This document shows, piece by piece, positions 1 to 13,555 of a stretch of 64,000 nt of DNA. Numbering within the stretch: the stretch's first letter is position 1; each line of letters begins with the position of its first letter. Below the pieces are notes generated by a model. The model worked only from the letters and a program-made list of their open reading frames with translations. It did no database searches and was not told where the DNA came from. The stretch lies in assembly GCF_964204645.1 (NCBI RefSeq), contig NC_134035.1:4030501-4094500 (forward strand). The letters run 5' to 3'. This DNA comes from Tubulanus polymorphus (Eukaryota > Nemertea > Palaeonemertea > Tubulaniformes > Tubulanidae). The translations under genes and the position numbers were made by a program.

Positions 1-289
1 TCACAGTGTTTCATCAATGGTTATAATGAGGACAACATCAGTATTCCTGAAGATGACTATTAGGACATAGTCGAAACGTTGAATAAACTATACTAGCTCA
101 GGGAAACATTTACTGACTTTCTATTGTTTATTTGTTATTGTTTTGTGGGATTCTCTTTATATTAATTACCCTGACGCCTATTTTGTTTTAAAGCCAAACT
201 AACATAACTTTTAGACTCTCTCTCTCTCTCTACCGTCATCGGCGTATAATCTTATGTTTCATGGATTCGAAACGCTTCTTTTTTCGCAG

Positions 290-1283
290 GTTACAACGTT
301 AATCATTTGGATATAGCTCCTCGCTATGCCAGTATATTGATGGGTTTGTCGAACGCGGTTGGAACGCTATCCGGTATGATTTGCCCGCCCGTCGTTCAGA
401 TGCTCACCAAACACAGGGTAATTATCAATCGTAAATAATTCGCGTCGTTTTGCAAAAATCACACCGGAACATATTTCTAATCCAGCGAAGCGTTATCAAT
501 AACGTCGATATCCGAAGTCTGAAATAGTTGATGCTTATTGTTAATTATTATCAAAATTATTATCATCATATTAAATCAGTCTAATTATATAGTCGTTATA
601 TTATCAGTATTAATGCTTCCATTTCTATTGCTGCGCCATGCCTCTTTAACTAGTTATGTCATGTTGGTAAATATGCCATAAAAGTTCTATATTATATGTA
701 TTGCAATATTTTTTTACGAAAATGAATATCATTATTGTTATTATCATTATCATTTTAATGGTTATTATCATGATTGAAATATTATTGATTATATTTCTAT
801 CTGAAAACAGGGATTGACCCTGTTATTTATTAATTGATCGGTCGATTTCGTTTGATTCCCACAACACCTGCCGGGGGCGAAACGGGGGTTTTATTTCGAA
901 ATCGGAAATCGAAGCACAGACGTAGTTGCGCGATCGGCGGTCGAACATTAATATTGATAACTATACGGGATTCTTTCTCTTTTTTTCAGACGGTCAAAGA
1001 GTGGGAATGGGTGTTCCTAATCGCCAGTCTGGTTCACTTCAGCGGCGTCATATTCTACGCCATATTCGCGTCGGGAGAGAAACAAGATTGGAACGACCCG
1101 GTCAGCGGCGACGAGTCGGCGGCGACTATGAAAGGCGAGCCCCAATACGGCGACTCGGACAACTATCGCGTCGTGTCGTACAAAACGTTCGACAACCCGC
1201 CCGTGTACGAGACGACCGAACAGTTCGTGCAAGAGGAACAAAAAGACAGATACATGGCAGACGCCGACGAACGAGACATTTGA
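290..1283 (+). CDS. VGLUT: Vesicular glutamate transporter (SLC17A6/7/8 type), last two coding exons
   Basis: A proton-driven transporter that loads glutamate into synaptic vesicles; it belongs to the SLC17 branch of the major facilitator superfamily. Only the 3' end is here. The penultimate exon, 290–417, follows a TTTTCGCAG acceptor, opens with two bases of a split Gly codon and encodes 42 residues including [19 protein letters not shown], the SLC17 signature in the late membrane segments. The last exon, 990–1283 (acceptor TTTTTTTCAG), continues in phase 0 with [20 protein letters not shown], the final membrane helix, then FASGEKQDW, which is diagnostic of VGLUTs rather than sialin. The hydrophilic tail is rich in D, E, Y and T and ends at TGA 1281–1283. 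Upstream exons lie outside the window. An open frame does run back to 834 through the intron, but the acceptor and the homology place the exon at 990. Which vertebrate paralogue it equals cannot be said; invertebrates usually have a single VGLUT. Confidence 0.93.
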
Positions 1284-2774
<1,491 letters not shown>

Positions 2775-3217
2775 CCATCCTCCCCGGCAGGGGTTCGAAC
2801 CTGATGGCATCGAGATTGCCACGGCACGAAACCCTGCCATAATCGACCGTGTGCGCAAATACATGCGCAGTTCAGATGATGTGATTTTTAGCCAATCAAA
2901 AATCCCGTTTTATTTTAGCCCGGGTTTTCCCATTTATAGTTCTTCCTTGAAATTTGCCTCAACGATTATACAACGAGCAATCTGATTGGTGCCGCCAGTT
3001 TTCGTTCGAAAAGCTGCGCATGTACCTGCGCACCCGGTCTACTGATGCAGGGGTTCGTGCCGTGGCTGAGTGTAGCGATGCCATCAGGTTCGAGTCCCTG
3101 CAGAGGGAGGATGTCCCCGGCAGGGGTTCGGACATGATGGCATCGAGATTGCCACGGTCCGTGTCGTGGCTGAGTGTAGCGATGCCATCGGGTTCGATCC
3201 CTGCCGAGGGAGGATGG
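2775..3217. mobile_element. Inverted-repeat element with tRNA-like ends, copy 1
   Basis: Both ends read inward as the same sequence: the left end starts CCATCCTCCCCGGCAGGGGT at 2775 and the right end is its near reverse complement, ending GGGAGGATGG at 3217. Each arm holds a GGTTCGA(A/T)CC block like the pol III B-box of a tRNA gene, beside GATGGCATCGAGATTGCCACGG. Further internal copies of the arm unit start near 3040 and 3112. A related element lies at 28929–29354 with the same internal motifs (CGCATGTA-CTGC-CACCCGGTCTA; CAATCTGATTGGTGCCGC). It may be a foldback MITE or two head-to-head SINE-like units. No coding capacity. Confidence 0.7.
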
Positions 3218-4453
3218 TGTAGACCAGCAACGCGAAAAAACCGCAATTTCTGATGCGTCGCGGCTATGCTTTGATTCTCTCGACGCGAGTACGTTAAAAC
3301 TGATCGTATCCACGAAATCAGAGCGCGGGCCTCGTCAGAATCAAAGCGGAGCTTATCATAATATCAGCTAGGCTACCGAGGAAAAGGGAGATAACTCCCC
3401 CTGTGGTTGCGACTTGTGAACTGCGATCTTGAAATTGCAATTGAAATACTTGTAATGTTTTTTTTTAGATTGTCCATGTGTACACCGAATCTGTTGAATG
3501 TTTTTTCGAAGCTTTAAGCTTTTTATGAATGTTTTTTTTCGACCAAGTCCAAAAACGTGTTTTACTTATTTAACAAATTTCTTTATCAAATTTTAAATAG
3601 CTTCAAAACCCGTGTTCGGCAAAAAAAGATCTGAAGACTACGCCATTCGTAGGTTTTCATAGCCGGTTTTTAAAAAGAAATCTGGTTAGAATTTGACTCA
3701 AAACACTTAAGATGATGTTAAGAAGTGAATTAGTTGGCATTTCCGTATAGAACACGTGCCAAGCGTCGCGATTCAGTTCATAGAACTCAATTCAGAGATA
3801 ATGTTTAATCGGTGCGCAGCGCCGAGTTCTTAACCTCGTGTCGGTTTTCTCACTAAAAGCTGAACATTGTTGTTACGTTACGTTAGTTGATATTTCTAAA
3901 AAAAAATAGTTTATCTATTGTAAATGGAGAATATTGTTGCTTGTTCAAATGAAATGTGATATGATATCTATACATAACTATCTATTATTAAGTGATATAG
4001 ATATATTTCCCTCTGTTCTGACTCGAAGTAGCTCTATATATATATATACTGTATGAACTATGTGTATATCAAATTCAGTTGTTAATCATTCCAGGATGCT
4101 CTATATATGAACGAGGCGTTTTCTCGTTGTTCAAAAACTCGAAAAGCGCGAGATAATGAAAATGATCTTGTTCTTTCTGCCAAACGCTCTGGATTGAATT
4201 GTTTTTTGTTTGTTATATTTGTTGCCGCTTCTTACATACAGAGCTGTATGCTTAAAAACGATTGCTATCAATCGTACAAAAAACGATTAGGTAAATTTTC
4301 TATGGTAAATTATTGAACCCGATTCCATAGTTTTGATGTTAACTTTGACACTATATCGTGGTTAGCATAAGTTCATTAAACACCGTTATTTCTAGAACTG
4401 GTTCTAGGATCGAGGAGCAATTCTTAGATTTAGACACAACTCCAGCTAAGTAA
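3218..4453. other. Gene-free spacer
   Basis: AT-rich, with homopolymer T and A runs. A 69-codon open frame at 4107–4316 has no coding signature. Nothing else is supported. Confidence 0.55.
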
Positions 4454-4803
4454 GCCCAGTTACACAGTCGTGACAAAAGTCTAGACGTGGCTTTAAACCG
4501 TTAGGCTGGTCTTTTCGACTTGAAAATGAACCTGATGAGTTTGGAACTGGGTTCAGTATTTATTAAGGATCTGGGGCAGTTCAATGGTCGAGACTTAAGT
4601 CCGAAAATGGTCCTAAGTCTCAAAACTGGTCTTGTCAGATTGGCTATAGAACTAGAATGAGCTTAGACTGGTCTTGAGATGTAGAAGATTGGTTATAGAA
4701 CTAAAATGAGCTTAGACTGGACTTATCAGATTGGCTATATGGAACAAAGATGTGCTCTTAGGCTATGGTCTTAGGTCTAAGCCACGACTACTGAACTGTC
4801 CCT
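4454..4803. mobile_element. MITE, 'CCCAGTTACACAGTCGTGAC' family, composite copy
   Basis: The left end GCCCAGTTACACAGTCGTGAC and the right end GCCACGACTACTGAACTGTCCC are inverted copies. A second internal terminus (GGCAGTTCAATGGTCGAGAC near 4574) suggests one copy inserted into another. The same family occurs at 52247–52390 and 55228–55355. Internal sequence is rich in AGACTGGTCTTA-like segments, typical of this family. Confidence 0.65.
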
Positions 4804-5099
4804 GTAGATAATTTAGGCGCTATATCATAATTACGTATACTACGGCGAGTAAATATCAGAAAATATTGTCACAGAGTAAAATATCAAAACACACAGCATG
4901 TAACAAAACGCATGAACACGACGCGTATCGTCTATTTTCATCGATGATCAGGATTAAACCCAATATTCAATTATGACGCGAAGTGGATGTCTTTGAAGTA
5001 GAACGAAATGACTAAGACGCTTGTTGAGTGGTACATGAATAAATAAATGAATATATATATATATATATATATAAATAATTTACCAATAATTTGTTTTGC

Positions 5100-5362
5100 G
5101 CTTTCGTCAGTGTGTTTTTTTTTTGTTCACGATTTGCTTCAGCGTTGCGCTATTTCCACGTCTGCGGAACCGACGGAACTCGCGCAGTCGTGCGTGAATG
5201 ATTTTGCTTTTGGATCCACGAACGAGGCCAGACGAAAGTCCCCCGACCGTATCTATCCCCCTAATTCCCCATGCGTGAAGAATCCGCCGTTCCCGTTGAG
5301 TAGCTAGGTTCGTGCAGGCACGAGGAGCAGTCAACTGTCGTGGTCAGCGCCTGATCTAGAAG
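5100..5362 (+). other. Possible non-coding first exon (5' UTR)
   Basis: This 260-bp patch is far richer in G+C and CpG than its surroundings and ends in a strong donor, AGAAG|GTAAGTAAG, with the exon edge at 5362. No long frame is open across it. It could be a transcribed 5' exon or promoter region of an unseen gene, or simply old coding or TE sequence. Confidence 0.25.
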
Positions 5363-5897
5363 GTAAGTAAGTTATTGAATATTTCATCAATCCAATTCTA
5401 AACAACGCGCAGAAATACCGAAACCCCAAGATTATCTTAGAGAGTTCCTGCGTCTATTAATTCAAATGTCAAACATCTTCAAGACGAATATAATCGATCG
5501 TAAAATCGGATTGTCAGTGTACTTAAATCAGGTACGTCGAAAAGCAGACATTTCTCGCAATGACATGTCGGTTGTAATCAAACATGAATGATTCGGTTTT
5601 GTTTTCATTGCAGGAATTCCAGATGAGTCAAAAAATTGATTCCATGTTTCTCATTTCTGTTGAGCTCAAAAGTTGACCCGGCCGCCTATTCATATTCCCT
5701 GTACATGATTATTTTTCAAATCATGATTCAAATCATGTTTAAGCTAACAAAAACAGATCCGGCTGTTATAGCACTGTTAAGTTATATGAACTGGTTACCA
5801 ATTTCATTGCAGTTTACGAAAGTGACCCGGTCGATTATGAGAAACATGGTCTCATTTTTTAACCTAAACAAAGTCGATCATCGCCTCATTAACTAAT

Positions 5898-6396
5898 CTA
5901 TAGAGAATAAAATTTAATTTGCTTGAAATTCTTCCTTTGGCATGTGAGCCTATCGCTTAACCGGATGCTAATACATTCCGCTGACAAAAGAGTTCTATCA
6001 AAAATGTTTTGAAATTCGTTTTAAAAAGATGTTCCCCTTTGAAAAACCTTAAACGATAGTAGAATTATTCATATACAATGGAATCGTGTTAAACATTGAA
6101 CGAAATTCAGCTAAGAAAAATATCTTTATTACTCGCATGCCACAGTATGATTGCAAGGCTGAGTTAGATATTTACCGTACAGTCCTGCCCCTATGAATAA
6201 CGATAGCGGAATTTCTGTGAACTAAAATAGTAGCGCATATTTACCGCCGGAATTTAAATGCCCTTATTACGTACGACACCGACCAGTGTGTCATCTAATT
6301 CTGATTAAATATGTTACTATGAATACGTTCTGAATTTTGTATGATATTTCCTTATTTTTTAGGTAACATATTTAATTCTTTTTAGCTAAAATTTAC
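5898..6396. repeat. Terminal ~500 bp of a 3.3 kb repeat family, copy A
   Basis: Starts TAGAGAATAAAATTTAATTT and ends TTTTAGCTAAAATTTAC. It matches 16112–16608 along its whole length with scattered substitutions. The match stops at 6396, where copy C continues into its body, so this is either a truncated copy or an independently mobile end. Confidence 0.85.
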
Positions 6397-6689
6397 ATTA
6401 TGAGAATGCCGGTTTGCTTGCGTATCTATTTAACACCCGTATTGCTCGGGTTAGTTTTACTATCAACGGGTGGCGCTGTTTGTAAATTTCACATAAATCA
6501 ACGACTTTCGGCTATCAGCGGTACTTAAGACCACTTGAAAACATCATAGTCAATTACGGTAGTAGTGAAAATAAAAAGTTACAGTTCGGTGTACAGCACC
6601 ATAGCACCCATATAATACCACATACATTTTATTCAGACTACTGATCTTCATTTCCATTAATTAATGATCTGTTGAATTAATTAGTAATT

Positions 6690-7340
6690 CAGTCTTTCGG
6701 TGGTTCGAGATAAAATGCCCGCAAAATAAGAACTAACGAACCAGGGCTGACCATAAATTGCCCAACAGATAAATTTTCCGAAACGACACAGTAATGTTTA
6801 GTATCAAATAACTCGTGGCGTGGACCTTGGTCTATCAACTGACCAATGCATGACCAGTACTGGCTATATAGCAAATTATCTGTTTTGCAAACAATTAAGT
6901 TATTTGGTGTCAAATAACTAGATATAATGTGGACATTAAACTAAAAATTGTTTAACTGACCAATGCTTGACCAGTACTGACCAGTTATCACTAACTAGAA
7001 CCCACCATATGTAATTTTTATGTTTAGTAAAGCAATAAAATCGTGTTTGGGCGTCGAGCTACTAGATACGGTGCGGGCTATGATCTAACAACTATTTAAC
7101 TGACCAATATTTTACCAATACTGACCTTAAAGTAATTTGTTTATTCTAGCAGCAACACAGTCGTGTTTGGTGTCAAATAATTAGAAATGGCGTGGGCTTT
7201 CATCTAACAACTATTCAAGTGACCAAATCTTGACCAATACTGACCACATAGCTATATTTATCTGTTTCGGACACAACTTAGTCGTGTCTCGTATCAAATA
7301 ATTTCATTCGGTCTGAACGTAAATATAACAACTCTTTTAC
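6690..7340. repeat. Diverged tandem repeat, ~115–140 bp units with TGACCA motifs
   Basis: At least four units, each holding CTGACCAAT-(n)-TGACCAGTACTGACC followed by TGG(T/C)GTCAAATAA(C/T)TAGA. Cores fall near 6840, 6959, 7101 and 7214. The units are well diverged, so the array is old. Its reverse complement resembles the array at 12600–13020. Confidence 0.75.
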
Positions 7341-7685
7341 CTGTACAAGCTACACCAGTACTGTCTAATTACCGGTTAAATGTTTTTAGAAATAACACGG
7401 GGTATTGCCTGAATCCTTCGTCAGTACTACTCTTATTAAATGTGTCGTTTTAAAAGTCTTGTCCAATTTTTATTGTAGGAAGCGAGCTAACTTTGAAATT
7501 TCCCACTAAATGCAAAAGATTTTCACATCGGGTTTTGAACGAACAACGTTTCGATTTGTAATTGTAACGTGCGCATTTGAGCCTGTAACGTGCACATTTC
7601 ACTAGTGTGAACGTGCGTATCGGTACCATTATGCGAAACTTGTCAAACTTTTGCGTTCAAGACGTTTAAACTGAACACTAAATGA

Positions 7686-7826
7686 GATATCATATCATAT
7701 CATATCATATCATATCATATCATATCATATCATATCATATCATATCATATCATATATCATATCATATCATATCATATCATATCATATCATATCATATCAT
7801 ATCATATCATATCATATCATATCATA
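7686..7826. repeat. (CATAT)n pentanucleotide microsatellite
   Basis: About 140 bp of near-perfect CATAT units, with slip-outs (CATATATCAT) near 7751 and at the end. Confidence 0.97.
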
Positions 7827-7829
7827 TAT

Positions 7830-10438
7830 ATGAATAATGAATAGATGGAAGATAATGTAGTAGTTTTGAATGTTTCGTAACTGCTGTCCACTGACCGCAG
7901 ATCATCAAAGTTAATCGCCTCATATGAAATATATATTCGTTATAAGGGATGTAGTAGTTCAGTGAGAATTCAAACTTATGGGTAATTTTAAGTGATCACA
8001 ACGCTGACCAATAGAGAAAGCTGTATCACAACAAAAGTGCCACTTACGTATCTTGTTGAAACATTGTAAAATACCGGAGAGTAAATGGGAGAACCCTGAA
8101 TTCGAAACAATTCCACACTCGGATCGTTTACTTTGAAAACACAATTTGCAATTTGTTGACATCCATTATTTCTGCACCAAAAGCATGAAGTATATTATCT
8201 TTGCTCGTAAAAATTTGAAATTTTGAGGAAGATTTTTGGCCTCGTTAACCTGTGAACACGTCCTTCATATATTTTCTAAGACCGATCTTGATATAATGCT
8301 GAGAGTTTAGAGAAAATTATGGTAGGATGTAAACTTAGGCCGCTTCGTATCCGTGGAAGGTTGCTGATTATTGATCTTATAGGCCGAGGAGTATGGATGC
8401 TAGTTAACCGGGTGGCAAACACTTGAGATCGGCCGTCCCACTAACTACAGTATCTTGTTTATAATGTTTAGAGTGAGCGAGGTTGGCTCACAACAGAAAA
8501 GCAGGTCACACACAGTTAAATTTGACAAATTCATAAAAAGTTTTCATATCAAGTTCTAAACTAATTTCAAGTAATCTTTTTTTGAAGAGATAGGGCCAAG
8601 ATTAAAGATTTTAGAGACATTTCAAATTTTTTGAAAATCATTAATTTTTATCCGATTTCGATGAAATTTGGACACAACATTGATGGTAGATAGCTAAACA
8701 AGTGCACGAAATTTCAGACTGATCCATTGACCATAGAAAAAGTTTTGATGTTGCCAAATTTTGGTACTATGAATGAGGCTATGTTTTGTTTATGTATACT
8801 GATGACTATAAGTATCAAATTACTGTTAATGTGCTCTGTGAGCTACACTAATTCACTGGATAACTCCTCCCTCTATGTCATTCAAAGATTCAAATTTTGA
8901 AGGAAATACCAACTAAAAAGCTTAATTTCTCGTAGAGGAGGGCCTAAAACACATTTTTGACTGCAGAAATGAATATATTACACATTAATACATATGTCTG
9001 ACAAAAAGGAGGGTCCAAATCGAATAACTGACAGAGAAAATAGGAGATTTCCAGTTTCAACCGTTGGAGCTCTCCACTGCACTATTGCTTCATGGGTACT
9101 GCCATCTTTGACATTGATTGGGCTTTTATACTGCTCCTCGGCCTTTAAACACAATAATCATAAGTACGTAACACGAGACTCCATAGAATATCGTTTTTCA
9201 ATCATACGTACACAAATTATTGCGATATAAAGATAAATAGTGCTTTAATATACTTTTTACTTCTTATACTGAATATTTCTTATTTCGTAGTATTAATAAA
9301 GAGTGGATCAGCAGGCTACCTGAGCCCATTCCACGATTTGAGGTCAGTTGCCAAAAGTTAGTAAGTTTACATACCAGTGGATAGTTAACATTTAAAATGA
9401 CAATTAAAACTTCATTGCTAAAAATAACTTTGTATTCGTAGAATAGTCACACTCAAATGCGGAGAATTGATAATACCATAATACGATACGAAAATTCACT
9501 GTGTACAAATTCAAAAAGATGATCTCTAGTGAACGATCGAACGTTGTGTCGTTATTTTCTAATGATAAAACTTGGTTTGAGATTTGAAATGTGTACGTAT
9601 TGGATCTTTTTCATATTAACAGTGTATTTGGTCATGTATCATATTGTATTTAATGGTTAATTTAAACTAACTGGTTTTAGAGTTGTATCCTTAAATCCAG
9701 TAATAGAGGATGCAATCTTTTTGCGGCAGACAGTACAAATAGCTAGAAAAAGCAACGATAGTGCATTGGCAAACTTAAAGCAAGCGTACATTGGTTGTTT
9801 AGGTTTTTCGTTGGGAAAATTAATGTTTAATCATTATTGAAATATCCGAGGCGAGCTTCTCCAGGAATTTACAAAGTTGAGCTTTACACAAGGAATTTTG
9901 TTGTAGTCCGATATCCGTGATTACCTCTGGCTTGGAGAGATACAATCTAAAACCAATCGTCGAGTCAAATATTTTACCACAATTTTCTATGATTAGTAAA
10001 AAGATTAAGTAATAGACATAGGCATGCAAACAGTAATGTCTGAAGTCCACTCCATTTCAAACTCATTCATCTTTACACAAACTCCAACTTGTTGAACAGT
10101 TCAAAATCGCGTGGCTTGAATTATTACGATAACTAAAATCAGGGACCACGATACTTGCTCATCTACACTGGCTTCCAATTTAACAAAGGATTGAATTTGA
10201 GTGTTTGATGTTGTAACAATAGGCCTACCATACTGAATTACGGATTCACTTTCTACTTTTTGATTGAACATTTATATCACATATTGGGTCATTTCATTTT
10301 TACCAGTATAGGCCTAATTGGAAGAACCTATCCGTATATCATGTTTAATTTTATATAATCTGACTTTTGAGATGTCATTCAATCAATGCATTCAGATCCC
10401 ACACGTTTCTTTCTCCAGCCCTAGAATGCTCAATTATA
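7830..10438. other. Gene-free spacer with TE fragments
   Basis: AT-rich. A fragment at about 9346–9440 (AAAAGTT-GTAAGTTT-CCAGTGGATAGTTAACA) resembles the MITE at 59257–59388. Short open frames at 7959, 8994 and 9820 lack splice sites or coding character. No gene is supported. Confidence 0.5.
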
Positions 10439-10845
10439 AGGCGCTTTTACGAAATTGAATCTGATTCGGTTTAGCTAAATCCGATTCGATGTTGGAAAAC
10501 GTAAGGATTAGTAAATCGAATCGTTTTTCGTAAATGAGTCGAATCAATTTATCAATCTAAAGGTCGCGATTCGAAAGAAAATGGACGTCAATGGTGACCG
10601 AATTATTGATAGATGATGGGCTGCAATAGATGTCTTTAGCCCGCGGTCGAAGAGGACGCCATGTTGGATTTCACTGACTAAATCGCCACTAACTTGCTCG
10701 CCGAGCAAGTTAGTCGATTTAATAAATCAATTTACTAAACCGCGTCCATAAACGAGTTGATTTACCAAATCGGATTCACTAAACCGCGTGCCGTAAACGT
10801 GAAACTTAAATCGATTTACAAAGATTCAGTTTCGTAAAAGCGCCT
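10439..10845. mobile_element. MITE with AGGCGCTTTTACGAAA ends and ATA target duplication
   Basis: The 407-bp element has terminal inverted repeats of about 22 bp (AGGCGCTTTTACGAAA(T/C)TGAATC). It is flanked on both sides by ATA (10436–10438 and 10846–10848), a three-base duplication as PIF/Harbinger-type elements make. The interior repeats AATCGATTC-like segments in both orientations and has a palindrome at 10686–10712 (ACTAACTTGCTCG, one base, reverse complement). No coding capacity. Confidence 0.8.
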
Positions 10846-10848
10846 ATA

Positions 10849-12599
10849 GTCGTCATGAACACCCGATTTGAATTCAAATTCAAAAGACTCGGAACGCACC
10901 TGTTTACTCGATTACTGTAAAGCGCCTTTGAGCATTTATATGCAAGAATTAGTGAAATTGGCGCTTTATCAGTTGTATTCATCATTCAAACCATTATTCT
11001 CCTTATCCTATGAATTTGGAGACCCATCCTCGCATGAGAATGAATATAATGTGATTTCAATTAAAGATGACACATGGCCTCATATCATTACGGTATGTTT
11101 TTTAACGGGTGGGCGAGATTATATTCTTATGTTTTTGTTTCTCTGAATGTCGCTATCTAAGAGTTCAATAATAATTTCAGTCAACCAAACAAAGGATTTT
11201 TCTGTATGTTTCGTGTCCTGTTTTTCCATAACCCTAGGACTGCATTTTAGGTATTTTTCGTGGATGACCGAACGCTGCTGTCCCTTTCTAGTAATTTGAT
11301 GATATCTGTCGAAATCTGAATATTAAAAAGGAATCAGGCATATCTCCTTGTTTGACTAAGTAAGAACTCAACTTTAAGGGACACTCCCTTAAAGGCGCCG
11401 ATGTAAAATCATGTGTCGAGTGGAGATGATATTGTGTCAGAATTTCTTCAAAAGCGGAGAAAATTGAATATTTTGAAAATAATGATTTCACATGTATGAT
11501 TGAATCCGTTATAATTGGAGCAATTTTCATAAAAACATATCTATGGAATCAACGAAATGTAATTAAGAAGAATACTATGTTTAAGATGTTATCAAAGGCA
11601 TTTGAAAAAAGTTTTCTGATTTCGTCAACTGTGAAACTAGTGTCAACCAGATGTGTTCCCATTAAACGAACCGACTGCGAGCCGAGTCGATGTGAGATGT
11701 GACCTACACTGAAAATCTCAAGCGCTACCACTGGTTTTTAGGTGCTTCTGAATGTCGGCCGTTGAAAAACTAAACAATTGCCATTTGGAAAGGGCCTAGT
11801 TAGAGAAAATGCTAGATGTGTATATTTTGTGATATTTCATGTGCGTTTGGAATTTAACCTTGTTTATAACGAAACACACATGTTCTTTTCTATTTTAGAA
11901 GAGCGCATGATAGTGCAATAAAGAACTGACAATGAAAAAGGGGTAACAGGTGACTGATATCACACCGAATTTCAATTCCTATGAACACTTTTCATATAGT
12001 GAATTCTGTACAAGAGTTTAAAAAAAACTTGAAATATTAACGAAACAGTTTTTTGACGGACAAATCGTTACCATCGAATTTTCAGAACTTTTTTAATGCC
12101 TTGGTGACCACTGGTCTAGTACGCGGTTTTCTGAAACAAAAGTGGCCAAGTTTAAAGAACGACAAATGATTACAAATATTAGGAGCCTAATGCGTTTAAT
12201 GATTTAATTAATTGGCATAGCGCTGATTGGTTGAAAGACGGTTGTTAGTCATCTTGCCTGTGATTTAATTGTTTTTTAAGCATCGATTAACCATAGATTT
12301 AATCTTATCATAACTTATTTGCAGGTGCTTCTCGCAAACATTTTCTATTCGTTTTCAAACGCAGTACTGTTCAGATGATTCGCGTCAAGCTTTGAGTCAA
12401 GTAGTAAAAAAGTTTATGTATTAGCATTACTATGCAGTCAAAATTACGCACTGCGGCAAGTGAGGTGCTGTGATCCAGATGTGTAACCTATTTAGGAGTA
12501 ATATATTTCCATCATGTCAACGCCATTCAGAAACAGTAGCAAAACATACTGCTGGTCTCTAGAAATAACAATACGACGACAACCACTTTCGAATTCGAC
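10849..12599. other. Gene-free spacer
   Basis: Low-complexity AT-rich DNA. Short open frames at 10868, 11288 and 11496 are of chance length and have no recognisable content. Confidence 0.5.
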
Positions 12600-13020
12600 G
12601 ATATTCGAGAAGTTTCACTTGGGCAGTGGTGGTCAGTGATGGTCAATTTATGAATTCTAATGGGGAATGCTTTCTAGTTTCACACCAAATGCGGTACCGG
12701 TATATCTTTCTTACATTCGAGAAGTTTCAATTGGTCAGTGGTGGTCAGTGATGGTCAATTCATGAATTTTCAATGGCGAATTCTTTCTAGTTTGACACCA
12801 TAACGCGGTATATCGTTCTCATATTCGAGAAGTTTGAATTGGTCAGTGGTGGTCAGTGGTGGTCAGTGATGGTCAATTTATGAATTCTCAATATCTAAGG
12901 CGAATCCTTTCTAGTTTGATACCATAACGCGGTATATCGAACTCATATTCGAGAAGTTTGAATTGGTCAGTGGTGGTCAGTGATGGTCAATTTATGAATT
13001 TGCAATGATGATACCTCGGT
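12600..13020. repeat. Tandem repeat, ~108–124 bp units with TGGTCAGTG motifs
   Basis: Four units begin ATTCGAGAAGTTT at about 12605, 12717, 12825 and 12949. Each carries TTGGTCAGTGGTGGTCAGTG then ATGGTCAATTTATGAATT. Some units have an extra internal GGTGGTCAGT. It reads as a distant reverse complement of the 6690–7340 array. Confidence 0.85.
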
Positions 13021-13555
13021 AGTTTGAAAACAAACATGACTTGATAATAAATTTCCGAAATTCGCAGTCAGGTGTTCAGACTCGGGAATATCTCAATTGG
13101 TCAGTTTCTAACCATCATGGTGTCACCATGTGGTCTATAGCTCAAATGAAACACGTGGGACCGACGAAAGGGCCCAAAAGCGTAAGTCATTTCCTGAGTG
13201 ATGTGATCCAAAAATGCCCTAACTGGAAAAGGCAGTCTTTCAATTGGACGAAACCAAATCGGACAGAACAATTAAAATTTGGGAAGGCCACAGGCAGTGG
13301 TCTTTCTACGAAGCCAACGCGGTAGGCCTATACTTTGAGCGTATTATTATGAAATCTTGTAATCACCATGTACCACATTAAGTAATAAGCATCGTTGTAA
13401 GCACTTGAAACAGCCATTAGCCACTTGAAACTGTCAGATCAAACATCATACCGCATCCCCGCAAAGAGGGGTAGTTCAGCAAACCGGAGCTTTCATTTGC
13501 CTATCTAGACTACCCCGCCAGTACGGGTAGCCGAGCAAACCGGAAAACTCATAAT

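Noticed and set aside
834-989. VGLUT last exon starting at the first in-frame Met-like codon (834)
   Set aside because: A strong acceptor TTTTTTTCAG ends at 989 and family homology begins exactly there; the earlier open frame is intron.
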